From: Adhaeribacter radiodurans
Lineage (GTDB): Bacteria; Bacteroidota; Bacteroidia; Cytophagales; Hymenobacteraceae
Length of the DNA stretch: 64,000 nucleotides
Assembly: GCF_014075995.1 (NCBI RefSeq)
Contig: NZ_CP055153.1
Coordinates: 5,394,001 to 5,458,000, forward strand
Direction: 5' to 3'
Shown: positions 8,563-16,263 of the stretch, in pieces
Numbering within the stretch: position 1 is the first letter of the stretch
Layout: every line of letters begins with the position of its first letter
Notes under the pieces: model-generated
Told to the model about the DNA's origin: nothing
The model's input: only the letters and a program-made list of their open reading frames with translations
Database searches by the model: none
Position numbers and translations under genes: made by a program

Positions 8563-9222
8563 ATGCGCGCTTCTTTCGACCGGGTGAGCTGGTTTTACGA
8601 TCCTTTAGCCAAGCTTATTTTTGGCGGGGCTATCCAAAAGTCGCAGGTTGTTCTTTTACCTTTTATTCCGGCTCAGACATCGGTTTTAATTTTAGGTGGG
8701 GGCACGGGTTGGTTGCTTCGCGACTTAGCCAGGCTGCAATTGCCCTTGAAAATAACGTACTTAGAAATATCTCCCCGCATGTTAACAAAAGCTAAAAAAA
8801 CCTTAGCTGGGATTTCAAATCATTTTTTGCAAGTAGATTTCCGGCAGGGCAATGAGGCAAGTTTAGCAAAGAGCGAAATGTTTGATGTTATTTTTACGCC
8901 CTTTGTTTTAGACTTATATCCTGAGCACTTAGCTGCTGCCATGGTAGAGCATTTACAACAACATTTAAAATTAAACGGAAAATGGCTGGTAGCCGATTTT
9001 TACTTAAATTTTAACCAAGCACACTGGCAGAAATGGTGGCAGCAAAGTTTATTAAAGGCGATGTACGCCTTTTTTAGTAAGTTATGCCAATTAGAAACAA
9101 GTACTTTGCCCAACTTTGATCAGCTGTTTCAAAATACACCTCTTACTTTAGTTAAAACCGAGTACTTTTTTCAAGGGTTTATCCGGTCGCAGGTGTATCA
9201 CCATATTCTTAAACCACTTTAG
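8563..9222 (+). CDS. class I SAM-dependent methyltransferase
   Basis: A 219-residue methyltransferase of the Rossmann type. Motif I is LILGGGTGW (42-50), followed by the acidic end of strand 2 (YLEIS) that binds the SAM ribose, and a DVIFTPFVLDLY motif IV/post-I region. The N-terminus (FDRVSWFYDPLAKLIFGG) resembles UbiE-like enzymes. The substrate is unknown. It converges with the TolC gene at 9273, so it is not part of the peptide-export unit. No hairpin terminator is obvious in the 50-bp gap. Confidence 0.85.
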   Translation: MRASFDRVSWFYDPLAKLIFGGAIQKSQVVLLPFIPAQTSVLILGGGTGWLLRDLARLQLPLKITYLEISPRMLTKAKKTLAGISNHFLQVDFRQGNEASLAKSEMFDVIFTPFVLDLYPEHLAAAMVEHLQQHLKLNGKWLVADFYLNFNQAHWQKWWQQSLLKAMYAFFSKLCQLETSTLPNFDQLFQNTPLTLVKTEYFFQGFIRSQVYHHILKPL

Positions 9223-9272
9223 CTTACTAATTGAAAAGTTATTTTTATTTAATTGTAACGAGTTGTTAATTT

Positions 9273-10598
9273 TTAATTGGCTTTTAACAAAAGCAAAAGC
9301 TGATAGCGGAAAAATAATTGAAGTTTAGATTGCAAGTAATTGGCGGCCGAAGCATTTAAAATATCGCGAGCGGTTAATAGCTCTACAGAACTGATTTGCC
9401 CTAATTTATATTTTTCGGCGTATAGATTATAAGATAAGCTGTTTTGTTGCCAGGCGGCCAAAGTAGCTTTGTACTTTTGCTTAGCCGAATTAAATTCATT
9501 AATAAACTGCAGGGTATTATTAATTACGGCATTCTCTGCTTCCTTGGTTGCTAATTGAGCATTCGAAACATTAATCTTTTCTTTTTTTACACTGTTAATA
9601 AACTCCTTTTTGGAAAATATAGGGATATCCAGGCTAATACCAATGTTTTGGCCCAAGTTATCATTTAGCTGCTGATTTATAGGTATTTTGGCTCCATCGG
9701 TTACTTTTTCGTTACTATTATAGTTTGATACCAGATTTCCTCCGGCGGAGAGCGAAGGCAGCAAACTACTTTTTGCAACTTTAACTCCTAACCGGGCTAC
9801 CTGCTCGTTCATTTGAGCCTGTTTAATAGCTGGATGCGTTTGTATAACTGATTCTACAAATTCGTTGGCTACAATAGAAGTGTTGTAAATATCAGCTAGT
9901 AGAGAAGTATCAATAGCAGCAATGGTAAAATAATCTTTATAAGAGATATTTAGAAATTGTTTTAACTCCTGTAAAGCCAACAATGAATCGTTTAATACGG
10001 TAATTAAATCAGCCTTTTCGCTATTTAGGCGGGCATTAAAAGTATAGTGCTCGTATTTAGTAAGCCGGCCGGTTTTTATTTTTTCTTGTATTATAGCCAG
10101 CGTTTTAGTAGTAGTTAAAATATTGTTGCGGGCAATGGTTGCTTGTTCTTTATCCAGTAGCAAACGAGCATAACTCAGCGTAATATTAGATAATACTTCC
10201 AGCTCTGTTCTTTTTTTAGCGTAGCCGGCCGATTTAAGGTTAAACGCACTTTGCTTAATAGTATTTAATTTTTTCAATCCTGAAAACAATTCCAGATTTA
10301 AGTCTAACCCGGTGGAGCCGCCACTAAATCGCTCGAAAACAAAATCATTGGTAACCGGGTCAATATTTTTACCAAAAGAAAAATAATGATTTACCGAATA
10401 GGCCAGCGAAGGCAATAAACTGTATTGAGCCGTTTTTCGGTCCAGCGCATTTGAGTTAATATCGTTTTGAGCTTGTTTAACGGCAATATTATTTTCTAAA
10501 GCAATTTGATAACAATCATCTAAAGTGAATTGCTTTTGGCCACAGCAAGGCCAGGTAACCAGCAGCATGATCGGCAGAAAAACGAACCAGCATTTCAT
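9273..10598 (-). CDS. TolC-family outer-membrane channel of the peptide-export unit
   Basis: This 441-residue protein has a signal peptide (about 1-20, ending near CCGQ) and two outer-membrane efflux repeats rich in long amphipathic helices (about 25-215 and 235-435), typical of TolC-like trimers. It is the last gene of the leftward unit and overlaps the adaptor gene by 4 bp (ATGA type), implying translational coupling. In type I export it would form the outer-membrane exit for the peptide cleaved by the C39 exporter. Length and helix pattern are normal for the family. Confidence 0.9.
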   Translation of the reverse strand: MKCWFVFLPIMLLVTWPCCGQKQFTLDDCYQIALENNIAVKQAQNDINSNALDRKTAQYSLLPSLAYSVNHYFSFGKNIDPVTNDFVFERFSGGSTGLDLNLELFSGLKKLNTIKQSAFNLKSAGYAKKRTELEVLSNITLSYARLLLDKEQATIARNNILTTTKTLAIIQEKIKTGRLTKYEHYTFNARLNSEKADLITVLNDSLLALQELKQFLNISYKDYFTIAAIDTSLLADIYNTSIVANEFVESVIQTHPAIKQAQMNEQVARLGVKVAKSSLLPSLSAGGNLVSNYNSNEKVTDGAKIPINQQLNDNLGQNIGISLDIPIFSKKEFINSVKKEKINVSNAQLATKEAENAVINNTLQFINEFNSAKQKYKATLAAWQQNSLSYNLYAEKYKLGQISSVELLTARDILNASAANYLQSKLQLFFRYQLLLLLKAN

Positions 10599-11815
10599 AC
10601 CTTGTCGAACCGTTTAAAAATCTTTTTAATAAAGAATTTATAGAGAGGCAGCCGCTGTACTACAATTTCGCCGTGAATGGTATAACCAGATTTTAACTTG
10701 TACCGGTCATTTTGCAGGAGTTGCACCAACGCATAAAACTTTTCACTTTCTTTTCTTTCGGCCAGGTACAGTACTTTGCCCCGAATCATGCCATACTCTA
10801 ACCGTTGGTAAGCATCCAGTTTCAAACGGGCTTCCTGCCCGGCTTTTACGTAGGGCATATCTTTTTCCGGCACAATAACTTTTGCGTAATACGACCGGGA
10901 ATCGGGAGCAACGCTAACCAGCAAATCACCCCGGGAAATTAAATTACTAGTTAATTTGGTACTAAATAAAAAATTAACAATGCCGGAATTTGCCGCAATT
11001 ACGTATTGCTTTTGCAGCTCCTTATCTACTTTCCGCAAAGTTTCCCTGGTCTGTAAGAGCTGGCCTTCCAGGTCGTTTTTGGTTTGCAGCAGTTCCTGGG
11101 TATTTTCGTCGAGTTGCAGTTTACTGAGCAATAAATTATTTTGCTCATTCGTAAAATTGTTATAACTCAGGTTTCTTTCGGCGAGTAATTTATTTTGCTC
11201 GTTTTTAAGGCTGGTTAAATTTTCTTTTAGAGATAGGTAAGCATCTTTCGTAGAGTTGTACTCATATTTACTGAGCATATCTTTTTTAAACAAGGCCGCA
11301 TCGCCCAGGTATTTTTCTTGCGCTGAAGCCAGCCGTTCTTTCTGTAAAGCAAATTGCTCTTTTAAAGTTTTTAAATCCGTAATCAACCGATTATTGTCTA
11401 ACTCATATTTTCGGGCATTAATAGTACTGGTTTGTTCTACGGCCGCCTTCTTTTTTTGCACCGCGTCTAAGAGTACCGAAACAGATTGAATTTTCTTCTG
11501 GAGATATTCTATTTCGGTGCTGGTTTTAGCTTGCTGTTCCCCAAAGTCCAAATTATTCATTACCAACAGCGTGTCGCCCGCTTTTACCGGTTGCCCTTCT
11601 TTCACGTAAATTTTTACAATCTGGGCCTCAAAAGGAGCTTTATAATCCGACTGCGGATTAGTAGCTACTATTTCCCCTTCTCTAATGGCTACCGAATCGT
11701 TTATCTGCAGGGCAAAGACCAAGATGATAAGCGTAGCCGCAATCCCCATCAGCAACCGGAAAAACCAAATGGTAAAATTATACTCCTTGATATTGTAGTT
11801 GCTCAATGCTTCCAT
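10595..11815 (-). CDS. HlyD-family membrane-fusion (adaptor) protein
   Basis: This 406-residue protein has one N-terminal transmembrane helix (about 17-37), a lipoyl/barrel-sandwich half motif (YKAPFEAQIVKIYVKEG, about 59-75), a long coiled coil of roughly 200 residues (about 85-285) and a C-terminal beta-barrel region. It bridges the inner-membrane ABC exporter and the TolC channel. Its ATG lies 38 bp inside the 3' end of the exporter gene and its 3' end overlaps the TolC gene by 4 bp, so the three are tightly coupled. The family also serves bacteriocin and RTX export; the neighbourhood here points to a peptide substrate. Confidence 0.92.
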   Translation of the reverse strand: MEALSNYNIKEYNFTIWFFRLLMGIAATLIILVFALQINDSVAIREGEIVATNPQSDYKAPFEAQIVKIYVKEGQPVKAGDTLLVMNNLDFGEQQAKTSTEIEYLQKKIQSVSVLLDAVQKKKAAVEQTSTINARKYELDNNRLITDLKTLKEQFALQKERLASAQEKYLGDAALFKKDMLSKYEYNSTKDAYLSLKENLTSLKNEQNKLLAERNLSYNNFTNEQNNLLLSKLQLDENTQELLQTKNDLEGQLLQTRETLRKVDKELQKQYVIAANSGIVNFLFSTKLTSNLISRGDLLVSVAPDSRSYYAKVIVPEKDMPYVKAGQEARLKLDAYQRLEYGMIRGKVLYLAERKESEKFYALVQLLQNDRYKLKSGYTIHGEIVVQRLPLYKFFIKKIFKRFDKV

Positions 11816-14201
11816 TTTGCATGATTATAGTATTTGAAAATCGTAAACGGTAAAGCGGCTCGTGCGACACAATGATGAAAGAACGATTCGTCTGGTTATT
11901 AATGTAGTTTTCAATTTTCTCCTTCGATTCTACATCAATACCCGACAAGGTTTCATCTAAAATAATCAGCTCCGCTTCGGACAGAAAAGCCCGCATCATG
12001 AGTATTTTTTTTCGCTGACCCGTGGATAAATTGCTGCCTTGTTCGTTTATTACAAAATCAAGACCTTCGGCTTTTTCGGTAATAAACTCGTACAAGCCAA
12101 TTTCTTTGGCTAAGGCTAAAACCCGGGCAGTATTAACCGAATAAGAAAAAGCCATATTAAAGCCCAGAGTGTCGTTAAACACAATATCCTCGTTGCTGAC
12201 CAGCAATATCTTTTTGCGTAAAGAACTTGGGTTATAGAAAGAGAATTTTTCGTTGTTTATCAGTATTTCTCCTTGGTCGGGCGTATATAACAGCGAAAGT
12301 AACTTGCAAAAAGTACTCTTACCTGCCCCGTTGCTTCCTTCCAGCTTAATGATTTCGCCTTTGTTAATAACAATATTTAGATTGGAAAAAACCGGGCGTT
12401 GTGGGATATAATGAAAACCTACATTACGGAAAGTAACTGTTTGAATTTCAACTCCTCTTATTTTACTATGAAAAGTTGCCGCTGTAGTTTGCGCCTCCTT
12501 ACTGCCAAAATCAAAATAACGGGAAAGAATAATTTGGTTTTCCTGAATATCCAAGTTTTGATCCAAAAGGCTACTAACCGAAGAAAACACTTGAGAGGAG
12601 AAAGCGATGAAGGTAATTACCTGTCCCATGGAAATGTTCCGGGTGGTAATGGCATTTTGAGACAGAAACACCAGAATAAGAATACTGGCGATAATCATTA
12701 TAAAATTAATAACCCCCGAATTAATTAAACTCACGTATTTCACCCGGCGCTGAATGCCCAGAATATTTTTAATGCGCGGCCCTAATCGTTGCATAAATAA
12801 ACCTTCCAACCGAAACGATTTAATTACCTGTAAGCCATCGATATTTTCGAAGAGAGAAGAAAACAAATTTGATTTTTCGAGGAACCTTCGGTTTTCGTTT
12901 TCGCGGATATAGGGCGTAATCAGGAAAAACCAAACTATAAAAATAACTAAGATGCCAACAACGATAAACGTAATTTTAAAATCGAGAATAAATAAAACCA
13001 CCAATGAGTATACTGTTACAATAGAATCGATGAGGATACCGGTAAAAAACCGCATAAAAAAAGTTTTAAGCTTCAGGCTATCCTGTATCCGTTCGGTTAA
13101 ATCGCCGCGGCTAAAAGTATGAATGTAGCGGATAGAGTACGTGTTGAGCTTTTCAATAAAAGAAGTCAGAAAAAAGTTATCCAGAATATTGGCCAGGTGA
13201 ATGGAAATAAAACTTTTATATAGCGACAGGATAAGATTGAAAACCTTAAAAAGACCTAATCCTAAAGCAAATAACACCAGCAAACTCAAATTATAATCGG
13301 GCAAAACGTAATCAATCAGAATCTGGCTACTAAAGATGGTAAGCTGCCCCAGCAAGGCGGCAAAAACCGCAGTTGCAATGTAAATACCCCAAAGCTTATG
13401 GTAAGGCTTCAATTCTTTGAAAAGTCGGCGGTACGGATTGATTGGTTTTTCCGAGACAATAGCGCTGGTACTGGGTAACTGAACTTCTGCTGTTTTTTTT
13501 ACCGTTAGAACCACGGGAGCTGTAATGCGCAAAACAGCTTCTCTTAGTTTTAAAGTCCTAAATTGTTTTGGCAGAACACTTAACTCCTGATTAAAGAGCA
13601 GATCTACTAAAAAGTTTTTTTCGGCGGTACTATCAGCAAAACCAAAATTTTCTTTTAAATAAGAAAAATAAGTAAGTTTATTAATTACATCCCCTTCATT
13701 TTGATCTTCTACTTTTTCCGGATTAAGTTGGTAAGCAATAAGTTCTTCCCGGATAATTTGTTGTAAAACTTTACTGTTACTTACATAATCGTAATTAGCC
13801 GTGGCGGTATAAGCGTTATTCATTAACTCCGATAGGGTCCAGAGATAAGACTGACCGATGCCTGGATCCAGAATTTGTAATTTATTTTTACGGAAACCTT
13901 TAATCACCACATAATGCAGCCCTTGGGTATTTTTAACCGGCAAAATGCAGGGAACTAAAGCCTTTAATTTATCGCTGTTAAACTTTAAACTATTTAAATC
14001 CAGCAAATTAAAGTCAGCCTGAAAATGTTGTTTGTCAAAAAAATCTTTGATATCGTGCAGGCTAGAGCCGTTTTCGGTAACGTATATGTTTTCTTCTAAA
14101 TAATTTCGGTTAATATGAATGTTGTGCAGGTTATAGATAATTTTGACTGCACTAATACCACAATCGTTATGCTTTAGTTGTTGTTCAATATCGCTATGCA
14201 T
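11778..14201 (-). CDS. C39-peptidase ABC exporter (PCAT) for double-glycine peptides
   Basis: An 807-residue fusion of protease, membrane domain and ATPase. The C39 cysteine protease (1-125) has oxyanion Q8, catalytic C14, H96 and D112, all intact, and should cut the precursor after Gly-Gly. About 140 residues without an obvious domain (125-262) separate it from the six-helix membrane domain (about 268-545), which is longer than in common PCATs. The ATPase has Walker A GSNGAGKST (622-630), signature LSTGQ (725-729), Walker B LIILDE (745-750) and H-loop H780. The usual Q-loop Gln appears as Asn670 and the signature has Thr for Gly. It starts 9 bp after the kinase gene and overlaps the HlyD gene by 38 bp. 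Confidence 0.93.
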   Translation of the reverse strand: MHSDIEQQLKHNDCGISAVKIIYNLHNIHINRNYLEENIYVTENGSSLHDIKDFFDKQHFQADFNLLDLNSLKFNSDKLKALVPCILPVKNTQGLHYVVIKGFRKNKLQILDPGIGQSYLWTLSELMNNAYTATANYDYVSNSKVLQQIIREELIAYQLNPEKVEDQNEGDVINKLTYFSYLKENFGFADSTAEKNFLVDLLFNQELSVLPKQFRTLKLREAVLRITAPVVLTVKKTAEVQLPSTSAIVSEKPINPYRRLFKELKPYHKLWGIYIATAVFAALLGQLTIFSSQILIDYVLPDYNLSLLVLFALGLGLFKVFNLILSLYKSFISIHLANILDNFFLTSFIEKLNTYSIRYIHTFSRGDLTERIQDSLKLKTFFMRFFTGILIDSIVTVYSLVVLFILDFKITFIVVGILVIFIVWFFLITPYIRENENRRFLEKSNLFSSLFENIDGLQVIKSFRLEGLFMQRLGPRIKNILGIQRRVKYVSLINSGVINFIMIIASILILVFLSQNAITTRNISMGQVITFIAFSSQVFSSVSSLLDQNLDIQENQIILSRYFDFGSKEAQTTAATFHSKIRGVEIQTVTFRNVGFHYIPQRPVFSNLNIVINKGEIIKLEGSNGAGKSTFCKLLSLLYTPDQGEILINNEKFSFYNPSSLRKKILLVSNEDIVFNDTLGFNMAFSYSVNTARVLALAKEIGLYEFITEKAEGLDFVINEQGSNLSTGQRKKILMMRAFLSEAELIILDETLSGIDVESKEKIENYINNQTNRSFIIVSHEPLYRLRFSNTIIMQNGSIEQLQYQGV

Positions 14202-14210
14202 AAGAAAGAA

Positions 14211-15425
14211 TTAAAAGATTAATGCTTCATTTTCCAAGGCTACTTTTTTAAATTCTTTTAACAGGGAAGTAGCAGTTGCGTACCGCCTTGAAGGCTTCTT
14301 TTGCAAGCAATTTTCTATAATTTGAATTATCTGTTCGGATACCCGAAAATTAAAGATGGAAAGAGTAGGATACATGACCTCCTTTCTTTTGATATTCTCC
14401 GAAAATTCTTCCCATATAAAGCCGATAAATGGTTCTTTCTGGTAAAAAATGAAATATAATATTAGACCAATTTGGTATACATCAGAATAGTAATCAGGCT
14501 CTTTAGAAAATTTATGCAAGCTGGTAGTATTGATTCGTTCGGGAGGCATATAATAAAGTACCCCTCCAAATTTTAGTACTTCATCCGCCTCAATTGTTAC
14601 CTCAAATGAAAATCCCAAATCAATAATCTTAATGCTTTTATCATCGTTTACCATTATGTTAGAGGGGTGAATATCGCCATGAATCAAATGGCTTTCATGT
14701 AGCATAGAAAATGCTTGCAAGATGTTATGAATAATAGTAAGACAATCGTGCAGAGTTAAAGTATCAACCTGCTTCAAAAAACGAGATAATGGTTTACCTT
14801 TAATATATTCCAATAAAATATACGCGTTCTGATCACTATCTTTTCGAAAAGTATAGGCTTGGCAGATAGAAGGTATATGTTTAATTTTTTGGAGCATTTG
14901 ATATTCATGTTCCAGGTCCAGAAGTTCTTCTTTATATTTAGTTTTATCAGATATTTTTTTCTGGTTTAATAATTTTACAACATATTTGGTGGCAGTAACT
15001 TTATTTTGGACCAGGTATATATCTACATAATCCTTGTTAGAAATAATTTCCAGAACTAGTAAATTATCAAAGCAATCTCCTTCTTTATAAAGCGGTTGTT
15101 TTTCTTTTTTTGGTTCAACCCAATTCTCCGGAACCACAATTTTCCTTCGGCACAAAAACTTAAAAAAGGACGCACATTTTTGTTCTATTTTCTTTTCTTC
15201 GGTTTGTACATCCAAAGCTACTTCTTGTAAGACTTCGGCTTGTGTTTTAGGATTAGAAAATTTGTCTATAAAATATTTAACAGTTTCATTAATTAAAAAC
15301 TCCTTCCCTTTGTTTTGATCCAACAAAATATAATGTCCATGCAGATTCTCTGACAGAGGATTTATCTCAGGAAAATCAGAAGGATTGAGGATACTTATAT
15401 TGTGGGATATCCGGTACTTCACCAT
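14211..15425 (-). CDS. Ser/Thr protein-kinase-like protein with PqqD-like N-terminus
   Basis: A 404-residue soluble protein of two parts. Residues 1-100 look like a PqqD/RRE-type winged-helix fold (NPSDFPEINPLSENLHGHYILLD, then a helical stretch with KCASFFKFLCRRKIV), the domain class that binds RiPP leader peptides. Residues 115-395 form a Hanks-type kinase: Lys in YVVK151, Glu172/174 in the C-helix, hinge LLEYIKGKPL, HGD251 with N256, DLG (D269) and PPE296. The catalytic residues are present, but the glycine-rich loop is degenerate. No lyase or cyclase domain is attached, unlike class III/IV lanthipeptide synthetases. Lying between the precursor and exporter genes, it is the best candidate for modifying the Ser-rich core. 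The gene looks more AT-rich than its flanks. Confidence 0.82.
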   Translation of the reverse strand: MVKYRISHNISILNPSDFPEINPLSENLHGHYILLDQNKGKEFLINETVKYFIDKFSNPKTQAEVLQEVALDVQTEEKKIEQKCASFFKFLCRRKIVVPENWVEPKKEKQPLYKEGDCFDNLLVLEIISNKDYVDIYLVQNKVTATKYVVKLLNQKKISDKTKYKEELLDLEHEYQMLQKIKHIPSICQAYTFRKDSDQNAYILLEYIKGKPLSRFLKQVDTLTLHDCLTIIHNILQAFSMLHESHLIHGDIHPSNIMVNDDKSIKIIDLGFSFEVTIEADEVLKFGGVLYYMPPERINTTSLHKFSKEPDYYSDVYQIGLILYFIFYQKEPFIGFIWEEFSENIKRKEVMYPTLSIFNFRVSEQIIQIIENCLQKKPSRRYATATSLLKEFKKVALENEALIF

Positions 15426-15445
15426 TCTCGATTATTTTAAAAGGA

Positions 15446-15478
15446 ATAAGGAGTGATGGAAATTACCCCACTCCTTAT
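15446..15478 (-). promoter_or_regulatory. intercistronic hairpin between precursor and kinase genes
   Basis: ATAAGGAGTG (15446-15455) and CACTCCTTAT (15469-15478) form a perfect 10-bp stem with a 13-nt loop, in the 100-bp gap after the precursor stop codon. Read on the minus strand, only a short CCTTTT stretch follows, so it looks like a leaky terminator or an RNA-stabilising element that would make the peptide message more abundant than the kinase/export message. The strand-matched GGAGTG/AAGGAGTG also lies about 40 nt before the kinase ATG. Confidence 0.5.
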
Positions 15479-15525
15479 AGTTTAGCAGAATTTACTTAAG
15501 CATACTTTATAGTCAGCCTTGCTGA

Positions 15526-15723
15526 TTAGTACTTGCACTTCTTATTTTTTCTTCTTTTTTTGCCATGGTGGCTATGACTTCTACTCTTGCTCTTGCTACA
15601 GCTTCTGCTATGGCTTTTGCTATAACTGCAGCTAGGTGGAGTGTAGCAACCATATGTACCACCAACAATCTCATTTAGAGATTCGCCTTTTAGGTCAGTT
15701 AAGATTTTTTCTAAAGTGATCAT
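15526..15723 (-). CDS. double-glycine precursor peptide with alternating-serine core
   Basis: A 65-residue precursor. The leader (1-22, MITLEKILTDLKG...LNEIVGG) has the hydrophobic spacing and Gly-Gly end recognised by C39 exporters. The predicted 43-residue core starts with TYGCYTPP and then has Ser at every odd position from 31 to 51, alternating with C, Y, K, H, R, C, K, K, R, H and H, followed by HHG and a KKRRKNKK-type basic tail. Four Cys (26, 32, 42, 63) could form two disulfides or thioether bridges. All eleven repeat serines use AGC or AGT, while the leader Ser uses TCT, so the repeat is a hexanucleotide array. The gene heads the exporter unit. No homologue is recognised; the function (antimicrobial, adhesive, mineral- or nucleic-acid-binding) is open. 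Confidence 0.8.
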   Translation of the reverse strand: MITLEKILTDLKGESLNEIVGGTYGCYTPPSCSYSKSHSRSCSKSKSRSHSHHGKKRRKNKKCKY

Positions 15724-15851
15724 GACTTAAAAAATTAAAAAATGAATAAATAGGCTACTCTGTTGCTAGGGTTTTCGCCTTCTCCCTATCAGTCCGCGGT
15801 ACTGAATATCTTAAAAACCAATGAATGGTTTATTGATTTAGTATAATTTAG

Positions 15852-15884
15852 GCATAGCTTTCCTATTGGCTATGCTACATAGCA
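15852..15884. repeat. imperfect direct repeat with nested hairpins, copy 1
   Basis: Begins GCATAGCTTTCCT and ends CATAGCA. GCATAGC (15852-15858) can pair with GCTATGC (15869-15875), and TATGCT (15871-15876) can alternatively pair with AGCATA (15881-15886), so two hairpins compete. It lies 130-160 bp upstream of the precursor start and may belong to its promoter or leader region. Confidence 0.4.
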
Positions 15885-15988
15885 TAATACAATTATATAA
15901 TCCGTTATTTAGAAGTTCTTATTTAGAATATTATAATTATAAAATTTAAATAAAATATATAATATTTCTATTTTCATTTACCTTACAG

Positions 15989-16026
15989 GCACTAGCTTTC
16001 CTGTTACTATTTATAGCAGCATAGCA
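15989..16026. repeat. imperfect direct repeat, copy 2
   Basis: Shares the AGCTTTCCT core and the CATAGCA end with the element at 15852-15884, with a few substitutions and a slightly longer middle. The hairpins are weaker in this copy. Confidence 0.35.
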
Positions 16027-16152
16027 AAAAACATAATTAATTTAATATATATTATGACTTAACAAACAAGAACTTACTAACTAATCATGGTAATCTCAAG
16101 CTCTTATTTTTTAAGAACGCACTTAAAATATTAGTAAATTATAAAGTTTAAA

Positions 16153-16263
16153 ATGACTGTATTTTCAGGTTTTATGAACCTGAAGCTAGATCATATTAAA
16201 TCTAATATCCGTAAAAAGATTAAGTTTGCCAGCAGAATTAAAAAGGCAAAGAAGTTGCGCTAA
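16153..16263 (+). CDS. possible 36-residue cationic peptide
   Basis: ATG at 16153 opens 36 codons ending in TAA at 16261-16263. Twelve of the 36 residues are Lys or Arg, mostly in the second half (IRKKIKFASRIKKAKKLR), which could form an amphipathic basic helix. An 8-bp inverted repeat TTCAGGTT/AACCTGAA (16164-16171 with 16177-16184) lies inside the frame and may be the real feature. It is divergent from the precursor gene. The A-rich composition alone would give many Lys codons, so this may be chance. Confidence 0.2.
   Translation: MTVFSGFMNLKLDHIKSNIRKKIKFASRIKKAKKLR

Noticed and set aside
11486-11824. 112-codon plus-strand frame across the HlyD/exporter overlap
   Set aside because: Antisense to two convincing export genes; no domain.
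15570-15635. possible CRISPR-like or non-coding repeat at the Ser-X array
   Set aside because: The periodicity is 6 bp in frame with a translated core behind a proper double-glycine leader, so it is a coding repeat.
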